In this document: piece after piece, positions 1 to 6,991 of the stretch
Position numbering within the stretch: the stretch's first letter is position 1
Layout: the number at the start of each line of letters is the position of its first letter
NCBI GenBank assembly: GCA_900541935.1
Contig: UQLZ01000028.1
Location: forward strand, 1 to 28,440
Direction of reading: 5' to 3'
From: an uncultured Prevotellaceae bacterium
GTDB lineage: Bacteria > Bacteroidota > Bacteroidia > Bacteroidales > Muribaculaceae
DNA length: 28,440 nt
Translations under genes and position numbers: made by a program
Notes under the pieces: generated by a model
Database searches by the model: none
What the model was told of the DNA's origin: nothing
What the model saw: the letters and a program-made list of their open reading frames with translations, nothing else

Positions 1-252
1 ATCTACGGTAATCGATGTCTGCATCTCTATATCATAGACTGTATCATCATCTTCAACGTATACATCAAACCGAACACCTTTACCATCATATGTCATATCC
101 ACTGACTTCTGATCTTCAACATACTCTATTCTGCTTATCTTCACATTAAGAATAAGCTCCAGGAGTTCTTTGCACAACTCCTTATTAATCGTCAATACCT
201 TGCAAAAAATAAAATCATCTGCAAATGTCAAATCCTCATAATTCTTCTGCAA
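1..252 (-). CDS. Rpn family recombination-promoting nuclease / PD-(D/E)XK transposase-family protein, N-terminal part
   Basis: Reading leftward from 252, 84 codons stay open to the window edge, so only the N-terminus is present. It starts at TTG (252-250), with a strong GAGGAGG ribosome binding site eight bases upstream; I saw no in-frame ATG that would serve. The peptide begins LQKNYEDLTFADDFIFCKVL. Near its end comes RFDVYVEDDDTVYDIEMQT (residues 61-79), which fits the active-site core of this family (Asp before the hydrophobic strand, then ExQ). Members are DNA endonucleases related to transposases, usually about 280-320 residues and often present in many copies in Bacteroidota. Family assignment is good; activity of this copy cannot be judged because the rest lies outside the window. 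It was too short and atypically started to stand out as an ordinary ORF. Confidence 0.75.
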   Translation of the reverse strand, partial: MQKNYEDLTFADDFIFCKVLTINKELCKELLELILNVKISRIEYVEDQKSVDMTYDGKGVRFDVYVEDDDTVYDIEMQTSITVD

Positions 253-692
253 TATAATATCCTCCTCTTTGTAAAACACATCACATTATAAATTCTTTGT
301 ATTTTTATATTATGAGTATAATAAATATATGTGCACGAGTCAAGAATATCATTTTTTATTTTATACAATATTTATCATTAATAACATTTATCTTTTCATT
401 TGGTGTTTACATAATTTGTAACCTACTTAGCGCTTACTTATGTTACATATCACACTTAAATCATCAACAAAATTTGAAACATTAAATTCTTTCATTAATA
501 CCATACTATAAATCCAAGAAAGTGGCAGCATTTGTCCTCAATATGTAGCTTTTTTCCTTGTCAAGGTGTCATTGTTTGACAAAAACTCAAAGGGAAATAT
601 ATGTAAATTCATATTGGGGAGATTATTTTACTTTCTCTATCTAAATGGCTGAATGAAAAATCCTATATTTGTATAAATATAAAGAAAAGACT
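253..692. other. AT-rich intergenic region with no supported gene
   Basis: This stretch between two divergent genes is very AT-rich. A 62-codon open frame on the plus strand (297-485) has no usable ribosome binding site and a composition typical of noise. A small perfect inverted repeat, TTGTCAA at 558-564 and TTGACAA at 576-582, could be an operator but may be chance. TATATTTG at 664-671 matches the Bacteroidota -7 consensus TAnnTTTG, just ahead of the next gene, but I see no matching TTTG -33 element. No RNA gene is recognisable. Confidence 0.4.
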
Positions 693-995
693 ATGTTACT
701 TCCAACAATGACATACAAAGAAATGTATGATAATCTTAGTAAAGATCTTAAAAAAGTAAAGATTCGAGAAGATTATTTTCTTCCAAAAGCAATAAAAGAA
801 TTCAAAAAGGAAAGAAGATTCCCAGCTTGGAGGTGGTATGAATACACTGTACCTGCATCACAAAACAAGTATATTATATTTTTTTATGTTGAAAGTCGTG
901 CTTTCATTGAAAAACCAGAAATTGGCAATTATTGTGTAGTTTTTGACAACAAGAATAATAGGTTTGTAATTAAATGGGGGGGCTTGTGGATATAA
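693..995 (+). CDS. Unrecognised protein, 5' part of a gene split by a frameshift
   Basis: From ATG 693 (A-rich AAAGAAAAG upstream) this encodes about 100 residues starting MLLPTMTYKEMYDNLSKDLK, without signal peptide or membrane segment. An in-frame TTG at 669 is a weaker start because it lies inside a -7-like promoter element. The frame ends abruptly after KWGGLWI, right behind a run of seven G (976-982). With one G fewer, translation would run as KWGACGYNHTKDGPLM straight into the next open frame at 1018, giving one protein of about 257 residues. I read this as the first half of a single gene that is either broken, phase-variable, or affected by a sequencing error. I do not recognise the family and assign no function. 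Confidence 0.55.
   Translation: MLLPTMTYKEMYDNLSKDLKKVKIREDYFLPKAIKEFKKERRFPAWRWYEYTVPASQNKYIIFFYVESRAFIEKPEIGNYCVVFDNKNNRFVIKWGGLWI
976..982 (+). repeat. Seven-G homopolymer at the frameshift point
   Basis: Seven consecutive G bases in an otherwise AT-rich gene, at the exact place where the reading frame must shift by one base to join the two flanking open frames. Six G would give an uninterrupted gene. Such tracts mutate by slippage and are also a common place for sequencing error. Confidence 0.7.
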
Positions 996-1017
996 TCACA
1001 CAAAAGATGGACCATTA

Positions 1018-1467
1018 ATGCTTCTTAGGCAGATTCAAGTATATACAAGTCATTTTTTTGATAGATATAAAGAACGATGTTTAAAAGATTTATCACTTAA
1101 TGCGAACGATGTTGTTTGTAGATATTTGTCAAGAAACAAAGAGGTAATGCCTATTGAAATGAATAATGAGATTAATAGACATTTAGATCAATACGGAGCT
1201 GGTGCAAAATATGGTTTTCGAGTTAGAGATGGCTTCTGCTTTGCATTGCTAGACTTACAGGTTATGCAAAGTAAAGATGGAGATTGTGAAAAAGATAAGC
1301 CACAAGCGATGTATGTAGTTTATAAAACATTTATGAATGAGGCTGATATGGCTGATACGCAATTATCTGCGATAGACAAATCTCATTATGATGCATGGTT
1401 AAGATATATACAAACTCTTCAAAAAGAGGCAACAGATGAAAAAATAACTCTTACACTTGATGCATAA
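1018..1467 (+). CDS. Unrecognised protein, 3' part of the split gene
   Basis: An open frame of 149 codons starting MLLRQIQVYTSHFFDRYKER and ending in TLTLDA. The ATG at 1018 has no clear ribosome binding site, and the codons upstream back to the seven-G run are open in the same frame, so this is better read as the C-terminal part of the gene beginning at 693. The segment VYTSHFFDRYKER is the most conserved-looking stretch, with a His, Asp and Arg pattern, but I cannot name a family. The C-terminal half is mixed charged and helical, with no membrane segment. The gene converges on the integrase across a strong hairpin. GC is low, like the host and unlike the integrase. Confidence 0.5.
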   Translation: MLLRQIQVYTSHFFDRYKERCLKDLSLNANDVVCRYLSRNKEVMPIEMNNEINRHLDQYGAGAKYGFRVRDGFCFALLDLQVMQSKDGDCEKDKPQAMYVVYKTFMNEADMADTQLSAIDKSHYDAWLRYIQTLQKEATDEKITLTLDA

Positions 1468-1473
1468 TTAATA

Positions 1474-1523
1474 AGAACAAACTATCTGCATTATTAAGGT
1501 ATTGGTTGCAGATAGTTCGTTCT
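1474..1523. terminator. Hairpin between convergent genes
   Basis: Arms at 1474-1490 and 1507-1523 are 17 bases each and pair fully apart from one G-U type mismatch, around a 16-base loop. The hairpin sits between the stops of the split gene (plus) and the integrase (minus), so it probably terminates in both directions. No long T run follows on either side. An alternative role as a recombination site is discussed in the findings. Confidence 0.6.
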
Positions 1524-1532
1524 GTAAATTCT

Positions 1533-2639
1533 TTATTTCAGCGAAATCTTATTCGCCGTCTCGCGTTTCTTAGAATTAACCAAATCAGCATATATCTGTG
1601 TGGTGGTGACATTCTTGTGCGTCAGCATCTTCGATACTGTGTAAATGTCTGTGCCTAAAGAGATTTGGATGACCGCATACGAGTGCCTGAAGCAGTGGAA
1701 GGTTATGTGTTTTCTGATTCCGGCTTCGGCAATCCATTGTTTCAAGGGGTGATGGGTCATGGAGCGGGTTAAGCCTTTGAAGACTTTTCCGGTGCCCCAT
1801 TCGCCACACAACTCCAGTGCCTCCTGACTGATGGGAAGGGTGGCCTCGGTTTCTGTCTTCTCGGTACAGATACGAATGTAATAGCCTTGATCCGGACCGA
1901 CTTCAAAGTCACGCCAGTCCAGTTTCAGAATATCACTGATACGGAGACCGGTCATGCAGGCAAACAGGGAGGCCTGTTTCAAAACTGGAATTTTGCAGGG
2001 TGTAGCGGCCAGTTTCTTGACTTCATCAAGTGTCAGATACTCTTTCTTGACCTCTTTCCATTCAATCTTTTCCAAAAAGTCGTTCAAGTTCTCACGTAGC
2101 ATCTTCTCTTTATAAGCTATTTTCAACAGAGCTCGGAAAGTAGAATAATAGCCGGCTGCCGAATTGCGTGAGATGTAAGCATTGGGATGATTGATTTGTT
2201 TGCATTTGAGCAGGTAATCCCTGAACTTCTCACACAGTTCCACGGTGACATCGCCAAAGGTGCATTTGCCACCGACAAATTTCTCGAAGTGATTGTAAAC
2301 ACAATCCCATTTCTCATACTTTTCCCGTGCCTTTGTCCGGAAGTAGGCGAGGAAATCTACCTTTTGCTTGTTCTTGTCCAAGAACCCGAATTCTTCATTG
2401 ATAAGCGACTGGACACGGATACAGCGGATTGCCTCTGCCTTGTTCAGCATATCCTGATTGAACATTCTTTGCTGCTCGTTCTTGGGCTTGGCATAGATGT
2501 AGATGCCGAGGAATTCCCGGCGACTCATCTTCATCGTATAAGGATTGCGGATGGCCGGATAATAATCCAGATAAAGAGATATGCGGTCGTTACGCAATGG
2601 CTTTTGTCTCAAAGTTACGTTGGTGCATGTAAGTGTCAT
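1533..2639 (-). CDS. Tyrosine-type site-specific recombinase (integrase)
   Basis: A 368-residue integrase of the Bacteroidota conjugative or mobilizable element type. The N-terminal arm domain (about 1-95) has the typical SLYLDYYPAIRNP and MKMSRREFLGIYIYAKP segments. A SAM-like core-binding domain spans about 96-195, and the catalytic domain about 200-368. All expected catalytic residues are visible: Arg233 in TGLRISD, Lys261 in TEKTE, His315 and Arg318 in HCFRHSYA, His341 in LTHKNV, and Tyr350 in TTQIYAD. The gene looks intact. Its GC content is visibly higher than that of the flanking genes, a sign of recent transfer. The helix-turn-helix gene lies just upstream on the same strand, with mnmE beyond it. 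No conjugation, mobilization or cargo genes are seen nearby, so the element is either mostly outside the window or a remnant. Confidence 0.93.
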   Translation of the reverse strand: MTLTCTNVTLRQKPLRNDRISLYLDYYPAIRNPYTMKMSRREFLGIYIYAKPKNEQQRMFNQDMLNKAEAIRCIRVQSLINEEFGFLDKNKQKVDFLAYFRTKAREKYEKWDCVYNHFEKFVGGKCTFGDVTVELCEKFRDYLLKCKQINHPNAYISRNSAAGYYSTFRALLKIAYKEKMLRENLNDFLEKIEWKEVKKEYLTLDEVKKLAATPCKIPVLKQASLFACMTGLRISDILKLDWRDFEVGPDQGYYIRICTEKTETEATLPISQEALELCGEWGTGKVFKGLTRSMTHHPLKQWIAEAGIRKHITFHCFRHSYAVIQISLGTDIYTVSKMLTHKNVTTTQIYADLVNSKKRETANKISLK

Positions 2640-2698
2640 AGCTATATTGTTTTTTGATTAATACTTGTTTTTGTTGCAAATAAAATAGGTGTTATGAT

Positions 2699-2714
2699 GG
2701 TGATATTTATCACC
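2699..2714. promoter_or_regulatory. Short palindrome between integrase and HTH gene
   Basis: GGTGAT, a four-base ATTT loop, then ATCACC form a perfect six-pair inverted repeat 60-75 bases upstream of the integrase start and 18 bases after the HTH stop. It could be an operator or a weak terminator for the HTH gene. Confidence 0.35.
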
Positions 2715-2731
2715 GGAAAATAACTTTCGGT

Positions 2732-3637
2732 TCATTCTATCTTTGGAGGTTCAAAGAACTTGTCCAGCTCTGTCCGGAGAATCTTGGTATATTTACCAAC
2801 TTTTATACGGGGAATATTATGGTATTTCACATAATGGTAGAGTTGGTCCCGTGTCAGATTGAATCGTTCCATCGCTTCGGCAATGGTGTAGTATTTGGGC
2901 TCTTCGGGAGCTATGAGACCTTTGGCAATGTCCACATGCTTCTTGGAGTAATATACCATGATTCCGACTTTCTTTTTGGGAATAGCATTCTTTGATACAA
3001 AAGAATAGATGGCTGTCAGTGTCATACCGAACTTCTCCTGCATATCTTGCGTGCTGTACCACTCCTTGATTTCAGGATCGGGAGCTTTCTTTGCAAAGTA
3101 GTCATCAATATGCTTTTTGCTCCAAAAGGTTTTCCCTCGGTGAAAGGTTCGTGGAATATTATGTTCCTTAGCGATGTGAAATATCCAGGAATCCTTTACG
3201 CCATACTTTTCCTTAACTTCAGCGGTGGTATAGAAATCATTAATGGAAGGTTTGTCTCTGACCGGAATCTTAAATTCTATAGACTTATTGAATAAGTTAT
3301 CAATATCTTCTTTTTTCAATAGAAATTTATATCCAAGTCGGGTGGCTTTTAGCTCACCTCTTTTCAGATAGCCATAAAGAGTAGGTCGGGTTACTCCAAT
3401 GTATGTGGCAGCTTCTGTAATAGTAAGAATAGGCTTGTCTCTGATTTTTGCAATCGGCTTCTCCTTGATGACTTTTTCGACAATCTGGTTGTTAGCCTTA
3501 ATAGAAGCCTCACGTTTCTTCTGCTTATACAGAAGGTTTGCACATCTGTGCGAACAACAGGTTGTAGTTGTTTTATGCGCAATGAATTCTTGCTTGCACC
3601 ACACACAGATTCGTCTGATTTCAATGTTGCTACTCAT
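2732..3637 (-). CDS. Multi-module helix-turn-helix (excisionase-like) DNA-binding protein
   Basis: The start is ATG 3637, preceded by AAGGAG seven bases upstream, giving 301 residues; the frame stays open 69 codons further upstream but that region is repeat-rich non-coding DNA. The N-terminus has a small zinc-ribbon-like Cys cluster (Cys11, Cys14, Cys27, Cys28, His30, Cys32). Four helix-turn-helix modules of the MerR/excisionase type follow, at about 70-116, 135-181, 193-239 and 249-295. They open with LTITEAATYIG, FYTTAEVKEKYG, WYSTQDMQEKFG and YYTIAEAMERFN. Position beside the integrase suggests a directionality factor or a regulator of the recombinase. Four tandem modules could read several phased sites, and such sites lie directly upstream of this gene. 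The specific role is inference. Confidence 0.75.
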   Translation of the reverse strand: MSSNIEIRRICVWCKQEFIAHKTTTTCCSHRCANLLYKQKKREASIKANNQIVEKVIKEKPIAKIRDKPILTITEAATYIGVTRPTLYGYLKRGELKATRLGYKFLLKKEDIDNLFNKSIEFKIPVRDKPSINDFYTTAEVKEKYGVKDSWIFHIAKEHNIPRTFHRGKTFWSKKHIDDYFAKKAPDPEIKEWYSTQDMQEKFGMTLTAIYSFVSKNAIPKKKVGIMVYYSKKHVDIAKGLIAPEEPKYYTIAEAMERFNLTRDQLYHYVKYHNIPRIKVGKYTKILRTELDKFFEPPKIE

Positions 3638-3660
3638 GTTATTTCTCCTTATTTCTCCAA

Positions 3661-3806
3661 TATTTTTGTATAACTCCGTAAAATCCCGTAAAATGGCGTA
3701 AAAGTTCTCCACGACCTTGCCAACGATAATCCTCGGATTTTCGTGGTGAGGTACACAGGAGGTACAAAAAATGGCGTAAAAAGGCTTAGCAACGATTATC
3801 AACGAT
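3661..3806. repeat. Phased direct repeats upstream of the HTH gene
   Basis: CGTAAAA occurs at 3677-3683, 3687-3693 and 3697-3703, exactly one helical turn apart, and again at 3775-3781. The longer word AAAATGGCGTAAAA occurs at 3690-3703 and 3768-3781. CAACGAT occurs at 3721-3727, 3790-3796 and 3800-3806, the last two again ten bases apart. GAGGTACA is repeated with an 11-base period near 3748-3766. The arrangement resembles binding-site clusters of recombinases or iteron-like operators. Which protein binds is inference. Confidence 0.6.
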
Positions 3807-3817
3807 ACTTGAGCAAC

Positions 3818-3842
3818 AAAAAAGGCGCCCGTAAAGAGCGCC
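3818..3842 (-). terminator. Intrinsic terminator downstream of mnmE
   Basis: On the minus strand GGCGC, a short loop, GCGCC and then six T form a compact GC-rich hairpin with T tract (3842 to 3818), 46 bases after the mnmE stop. It probably ends the menG-endonuclease-mnmE transcript. Confidence 0.8.
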
Positions 3843-3887
3843 ATATTAATCGATTATAATTGATTTAACTGTTTGATAATCAGATAG

Positions 3888-5288
3888 TTACTTACCGATG
3901 CAGAATTTGGAAAATATGGTTGCGAGGACTTCGTGTGTGGTTATTTCTCCTGTTATTTCGGAGAGGTAGTGGATTGTTTCACGAATGTCTTGTGCAATGA
4001 AGTCTCCTGAAATTCCTGCTTTTAGTCCGTCGATTGCTCTTGAAATTGCTTTTGCAGCGTTGTGTAAAGCGTCGTAGTGACGAGCGTTTGTAACCATTAT
4101 TTCGTTTTGGTTGTAGTCTGCTTGTGCTGCATTAATCAACAGTTGCTCAAGTTCGTCAACTTTAATGTCATTTTTTGCAGAGATATACGCTATTTGCGTG
4201 TTTGTTGTAAGTCGATTTATCTGCTCTACTGTGTTGCTAGTCAATTGCTTGTCGGTAATGTCTATTTTGTTTATGACAACAATAAGTTTTTTGTCTTCCG
4301 TTTTTGGCAGAATCGTTTTGGCGAGCATATTAATGTCGGTTGCCTGTGTTGGGTCAATTAGCCACAGTATAATGCTTGCTTCTTCTATCTTTTTGTATGC
4401 TCTTTGTATGCCCAGTGATTCTATTTCGTCATCGGTGTCGCGAATGCCTGCTGTATCGATAAAGCGGAAGAGTATTCCCCCAAGTGTTATAGTATCTTCA
4501 ATGACGTCACGAGTTGTTCCTTTAATGTTACTTACCAATGCTTTGTCGTCATGAAGAAAACGGTTTAGCAATGTTGATTTGCCCGCATTTGTTTCTCCAA
4601 TTATGGCAACTGGGAAGCCATTTTTTATAGCATTACCAGTTTGGAATGAATTTGCCAGTTTTGTTAGTGTTTGGTGAACTTCTTCTGCCTGAACAATTAG
4701 TTTTTGACGGTCTGCAAATTCAACGTCTTCTTCGGAGAAGTCTAGTTCGAGTTCTAGTAAAGATGTGAAATGGAGTAGGGAGTCTCTTAATTTTCCTATC
4801 ATTTGGGAGAAACCTCCTCTCATCTGGTCGATGGCTATTTTATGTGCTGCTTTAGAAGATGATGCTATTACATCGGCAACTGCTTCAGCCTGGGACAGGT
4901 CGAGTTTCCCGTTCATAAATGCTCTTCGAGTAAATTCTCCACCTTTTGCGGCACGGCAACCATTACTAATTAGTGCGTTTACTATTTGTTGTTGGACCCA
5001 AACCGAACCGTGGCATGAAATTTCTATAACATCTTCGCCTGTAAAGGATTTTGGGTTTCTGAATAATGTTACAACAACTTCATCAATGATTTCTCCTTCG
5101 TGAGAAATAAATTTTCCAAGGTGAACTGTATGAGATTTTGCTGTCTCAAGGTTTGCTCCTTGCCAAGAAGGTTCAACGAATTTTATGGCGTCAGTGCCAC
5201 TAACGCGTATAACAGCAATTCCACCAACACCTGCTGGCGTAGAAATTGCACATATTGTGTCTTCGTTTATTGTATTTAGTAGTTCCAT
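3888..5288 (-). CDS. mnmE: tRNA uridine-5-carboxymethylaminomethyl(34) synthesis GTPase MnmE
   Basis: MnmE, with MnmG, modifies the wobble uridine of certain tRNAs in the cytoplasm. The 466-residue length is normal. It has the N-terminal folate-binding domain (about 1-115, with GEFTRRAF at the start of the helical region), then an inserted G domain with P-loop GETNAGKS (231-238), a TT switch I, DTAG (278-281) and NKID. The invariant C-terminal FCIGK closes the protein. ATG 5288 is chosen over the upstream TTG at 5303 because it gives the family's usual N-terminus (MELLNTINEDTICAISTPAG). The start overlaps the last 13 bases of the endonuclease gene, implying translational coupling. Its 3' end is also the boundary with the mobile-element region, as discussed in the findings. 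Confidence 0.97.
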   Translation of the reverse strand: MELLNTINEDTICAISTPAGVGGIAVIRVSGTDAIKFVEPSWQGANLETAKSHTVHLGKFISHEGEIIDEVVVTLFRNPKSFTGEDVIEISCHGSVWVQQQIVNALISNGCRAAKGGEFTRRAFMNGKLDLSQAEAVADVIASSSKAAHKIAIDQMRGGFSQMIGKLRDSLLHFTSLLELELDFSEEDVEFADRQKLIVQAEEVHQTLTKLANSFQTGNAIKNGFPVAIIGETNAGKSTLLNRFLHDDKALVSNIKGTTRDVIEDTITLGGILFRFIDTAGIRDTDDEIESLGIQRAYKKIEEASIILWLIDPTQATDINMLAKTILPKTEDKKLIVVINKIDITDKQLTSNTVEQINRLTTNTQIAYISAKNDIKVDELEQLLINAAQADYNQNEIMVTNARHYDALHNAAKAISRAIDGLKAGISGDFIAQDIRETIHYLSEITGEITTHEVLATIFSKFCIGK

Positions 5289-6154
5289 TGTTGAAAGTTG
5301 CAAGATTTTTCCAATTTGTTTTCAATATCATCAGGTAGGTTAAAGAATAGGTCAAGTCCCGTTTGTTGTTCAATTTCGTCTATAGAAACTGCTTGGTCTT
5401 TTATTTTCTTTTGTCCGCCTTCGTTTTTATAGATAAACCCGATTGCTTTTTGTGGATTTGAAAATGGTGCAAGAATAGCTTTGAAGAATTTTGTAGGAAC
5501 GGCTATTCCGTCACCGATTGTTTCCATATTTTCGGTTATGATTGGTCCGGTTACAATTATCAAAGCGCTATCTTTTACTACCCAATCGCGAATTTTTTCT
5601 TCAAGCCTTTTCCATCCACCACTGTTAAGAGAGTGTTTTTGTGGGCAGATGTTAGTCATATAAAATGAATTATGCATGGCATCATAATCCCATTTCATAT
5701 CAGCCGCTGGTGCCATGTGACCTCTGTCGTATCCAGAGCGGGTATATTCGTATGGTTCAGGGCACCTGTCAACGGTTTCATCTTTTGCAAAAGATTTTGC
5801 TCTTGATTCATCGCCTTTTGACTCTTGTAAAGTAAGTTCGTAGACAACGTAGTTCGGTATCCTAAATTGTGTGTTAAATGATAAGTTGAATCCTTTATAT
5901 TCTATAAACTGTTCGGATAATTCTTCAGGGGCTTTAACTTCGAGTAATTTTGCTGAGTTGACGTTAATGTTGTGGCCACTCGTTAGTTGCTCTTCTTCTG
6001 TGGCGTTTTCTGAGTTACTTGACGAGGTTGCAAAGTCTATTGCATAAAATATTCCAATGATGATGAATATTGCAAAGACAATTAGTTGCAGAGTCTTTTT
6101 GACAGACGAATTATTTTTTTTCTTTGATTTCCTTGAACGACGTTTTTGTGGCAT
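5276..6154 (-). CDS. Membrane-anchored DNA/RNA non-specific endonuclease
   Basis: A 292-residue protein of the NucA/Serratia nuclease (beta-beta-alpha metal) family. A lysine/arginine-rich cytoplasmic N-terminus (1-22) is followed by one hydrophobic segment (about 23-41), a signal anchor that would place the nuclease outside the inner membrane. The catalytic motif DRGHMAPAAD is at 143-152, with His146 as general base. TNICPQKHSLNSGGW and a following Glu supply the metal-binding Asn and Glu region at 167-185. Such enzymes cut DNA and RNA without sequence preference; the physiological role here (nucleotide scavenging or degradation of foreign DNA) is unknown. It follows menG by one base and overlaps mnmE by 13, so it is co-transcribed with both. 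Confidence 0.92.
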   Translation of the reverse strand: MPQKRRSRKSKKKNNSSVKKTLQLIVFAIFIIIGIFYAIDFATSSSNSENATEEEQLTSGHNINVNSAKLLEVKAPEELSEQFIEYKGFNLSFNTQFRIPNYVVYELTLQESKGDESRAKSFAKDETVDRCPEPYEYTRSGYDRGHMAPAADMKWDYDAMHNSFYMTNICPQKHSLNSGGWKRLEEKIRDWVVKDSALIIVTGPIITENMETIGDGIAVPTKFFKAILAPFSNPQKAIGFIYKNEGGQKKIKDQAVSIDEIEQQTGLDLFFNLPDDIENKLEKSCNFQQWNY

Positions 6155-6155
6155 G

Positions 6156-6896
6156 TTATTGCTTTTTACCTATATAAATTGTACAAACACCAAATGTTAA
6201 TCTCTTAAAATAGCAGTTTTTGAAGCCTGCCTTCTGCATTATTTCAAGCATATCATTTCCTTGCGGGACGGCTGCTATGCTTTCGGGTAGGTATGCGTAT
6301 GCCCGTTTGTCTTTTGAAATAAGTTTACCAACAAAAGGAATCAAATATTTTGTGTAAATATCGTATATCCATTTGATAAATGAGTTTGTAGGTGTTGAAA
6401 GTTCTATGACGCAAAGAGTGCCGTTTGTATTAAGAACTCTAAACATTTCAGAATAGCCTTTTCTTAAGTTTTCAAAGTTTCGCACGCCGTAGGCTACGGT
6501 GATAGCGTCGAAACAATTGTCTTGATACTTTAGTTCAAGGCAGTTGCCTTGTTCAAACTTTATTGTGTTTTCAAGTCCAGCTTTCTTTGCTTTTATTTCA
6601 GCAATTGACAGCATTTGAGACGATAAATCAATCCCTGTTATTTGGTCTGGTTTTATTACTTTATGCAAAAGGAAAGCCAGGTCTCCTGTTCCAGTTGCAA
6701 CATCTAATAACGTTTTAGGGTTCTGTTTTTTCAGAATATTAACGGCAATTTTCCGCCATATTTTGTCAATGCCAAAAGTCATGGCTCTATTCATAAAGTC
6801 ATAGGCAGGAGCAATAGAGTCAAACATATCTTTGACTTGGTCTGTCTTGGTTGCGTTACTACCGTAAGGTGTTATTTTTTCTGCTTTAATATCCAT
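6156..6896 (-). CDS. menG: Demethylmenaquinone methyltransferase (UbiE/MenG)
   Basis: This is the last step of menaquinone synthesis, the SAM-dependent C-methylation of demethylmenaquinone. The 246-residue protein has the family start FDSIAPAYDFMNRAMTFGID (about 25-44), the SAM-binding glycine motif LLDVATGTGDLAF (63-75), and the second signature FDAITVAYGVRNFENL near 130-145. Menaquinone is the usual respiratory quinone in Bacteroidota, so the menG name is preferred over ubiE. The gene is first of the menG-endonuclease-mnmE unit and begins 54 bases after the purC terminator. I could not find a convincing consensus promoter in that gap. Confidence 0.95.
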   Translation of the reverse strand: MDIKAEKITPYGSNATKTDQVKDMFDSIAPAYDFMNRAMTFGIDKIWRKIAVNILKKQNPKTLLDVATGTGDLAFLLHKVIKPDQITGIDLSSQMLSIAEIKAKKAGLENTIKFEQGNCLELKYQDNCFDAITVAYGVRNFENLRKGYSEMFRVLNTNGTLCVIELSTPTNSFIKWIYDIYTKYLIPFVGKLISKDKRAYAYLPESIAAVPQGNDMLEIMQKAGFKNCYFKRLTFGVCTIYIGKKQ

Positions 6897-6950
6897 AGTT
6901 TATGAATTGAGTTATTAGAGTACATTGACAGTACTTTAATAGATAAAATA

Positions 6951-6983
6951 AGGGATGCGACAAGTAAATATTGTCACATCCCT
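6951..6983 (-). terminator. Intrinsic terminator after purC
   Basis: Arms 6951-6962 and 6972-6983 are 12 bases long, with one G-U type pair and a nine-base loop. On the minus strand the stem is followed by TATTTTATC. It lies nine bases after the purC stop and separates phoH-purC from menG. Confidence 0.85.
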
Positions 6984-6991
6984 ATGAATTC

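Noticed and set aside
297..485. 62-codon hydrophobic open frame on the plus strand
   Set aside because: It begins at a TTG without a ribosome binding site, and its Ile/Phe/Tyr-rich content is what AT-rich random DNA gives.
669..692. TTG start at 669 for the split gene
   Set aside because: It overlaps a TATATTTG -7-like element; ATG 693 has an A-rich ribosome binding region.
2187..2657. 156-codon open frame opposite the integrase
   Set aside because: It is fully antisense to a well-supported integrase with all catalytic residues; open only because of that gene's codon pattern.
3638..3844. 69-codon upstream extension of the HTH protein
   Set aside because: The segment is repeat-rich and overlaps the mnmE terminator, whereas ATG 3637 has a good AAGGAG site.
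5289..5303. TTG start of mnmE at 5303
   Set aside because: ATG 5288 gives the conserved N-terminus and the typical overlap with the upstream stop.
6921..6937. AGTAC...GTACT hairpin upstream of menG
   Set aside because: A five-base stem without other support is within chance expectation.
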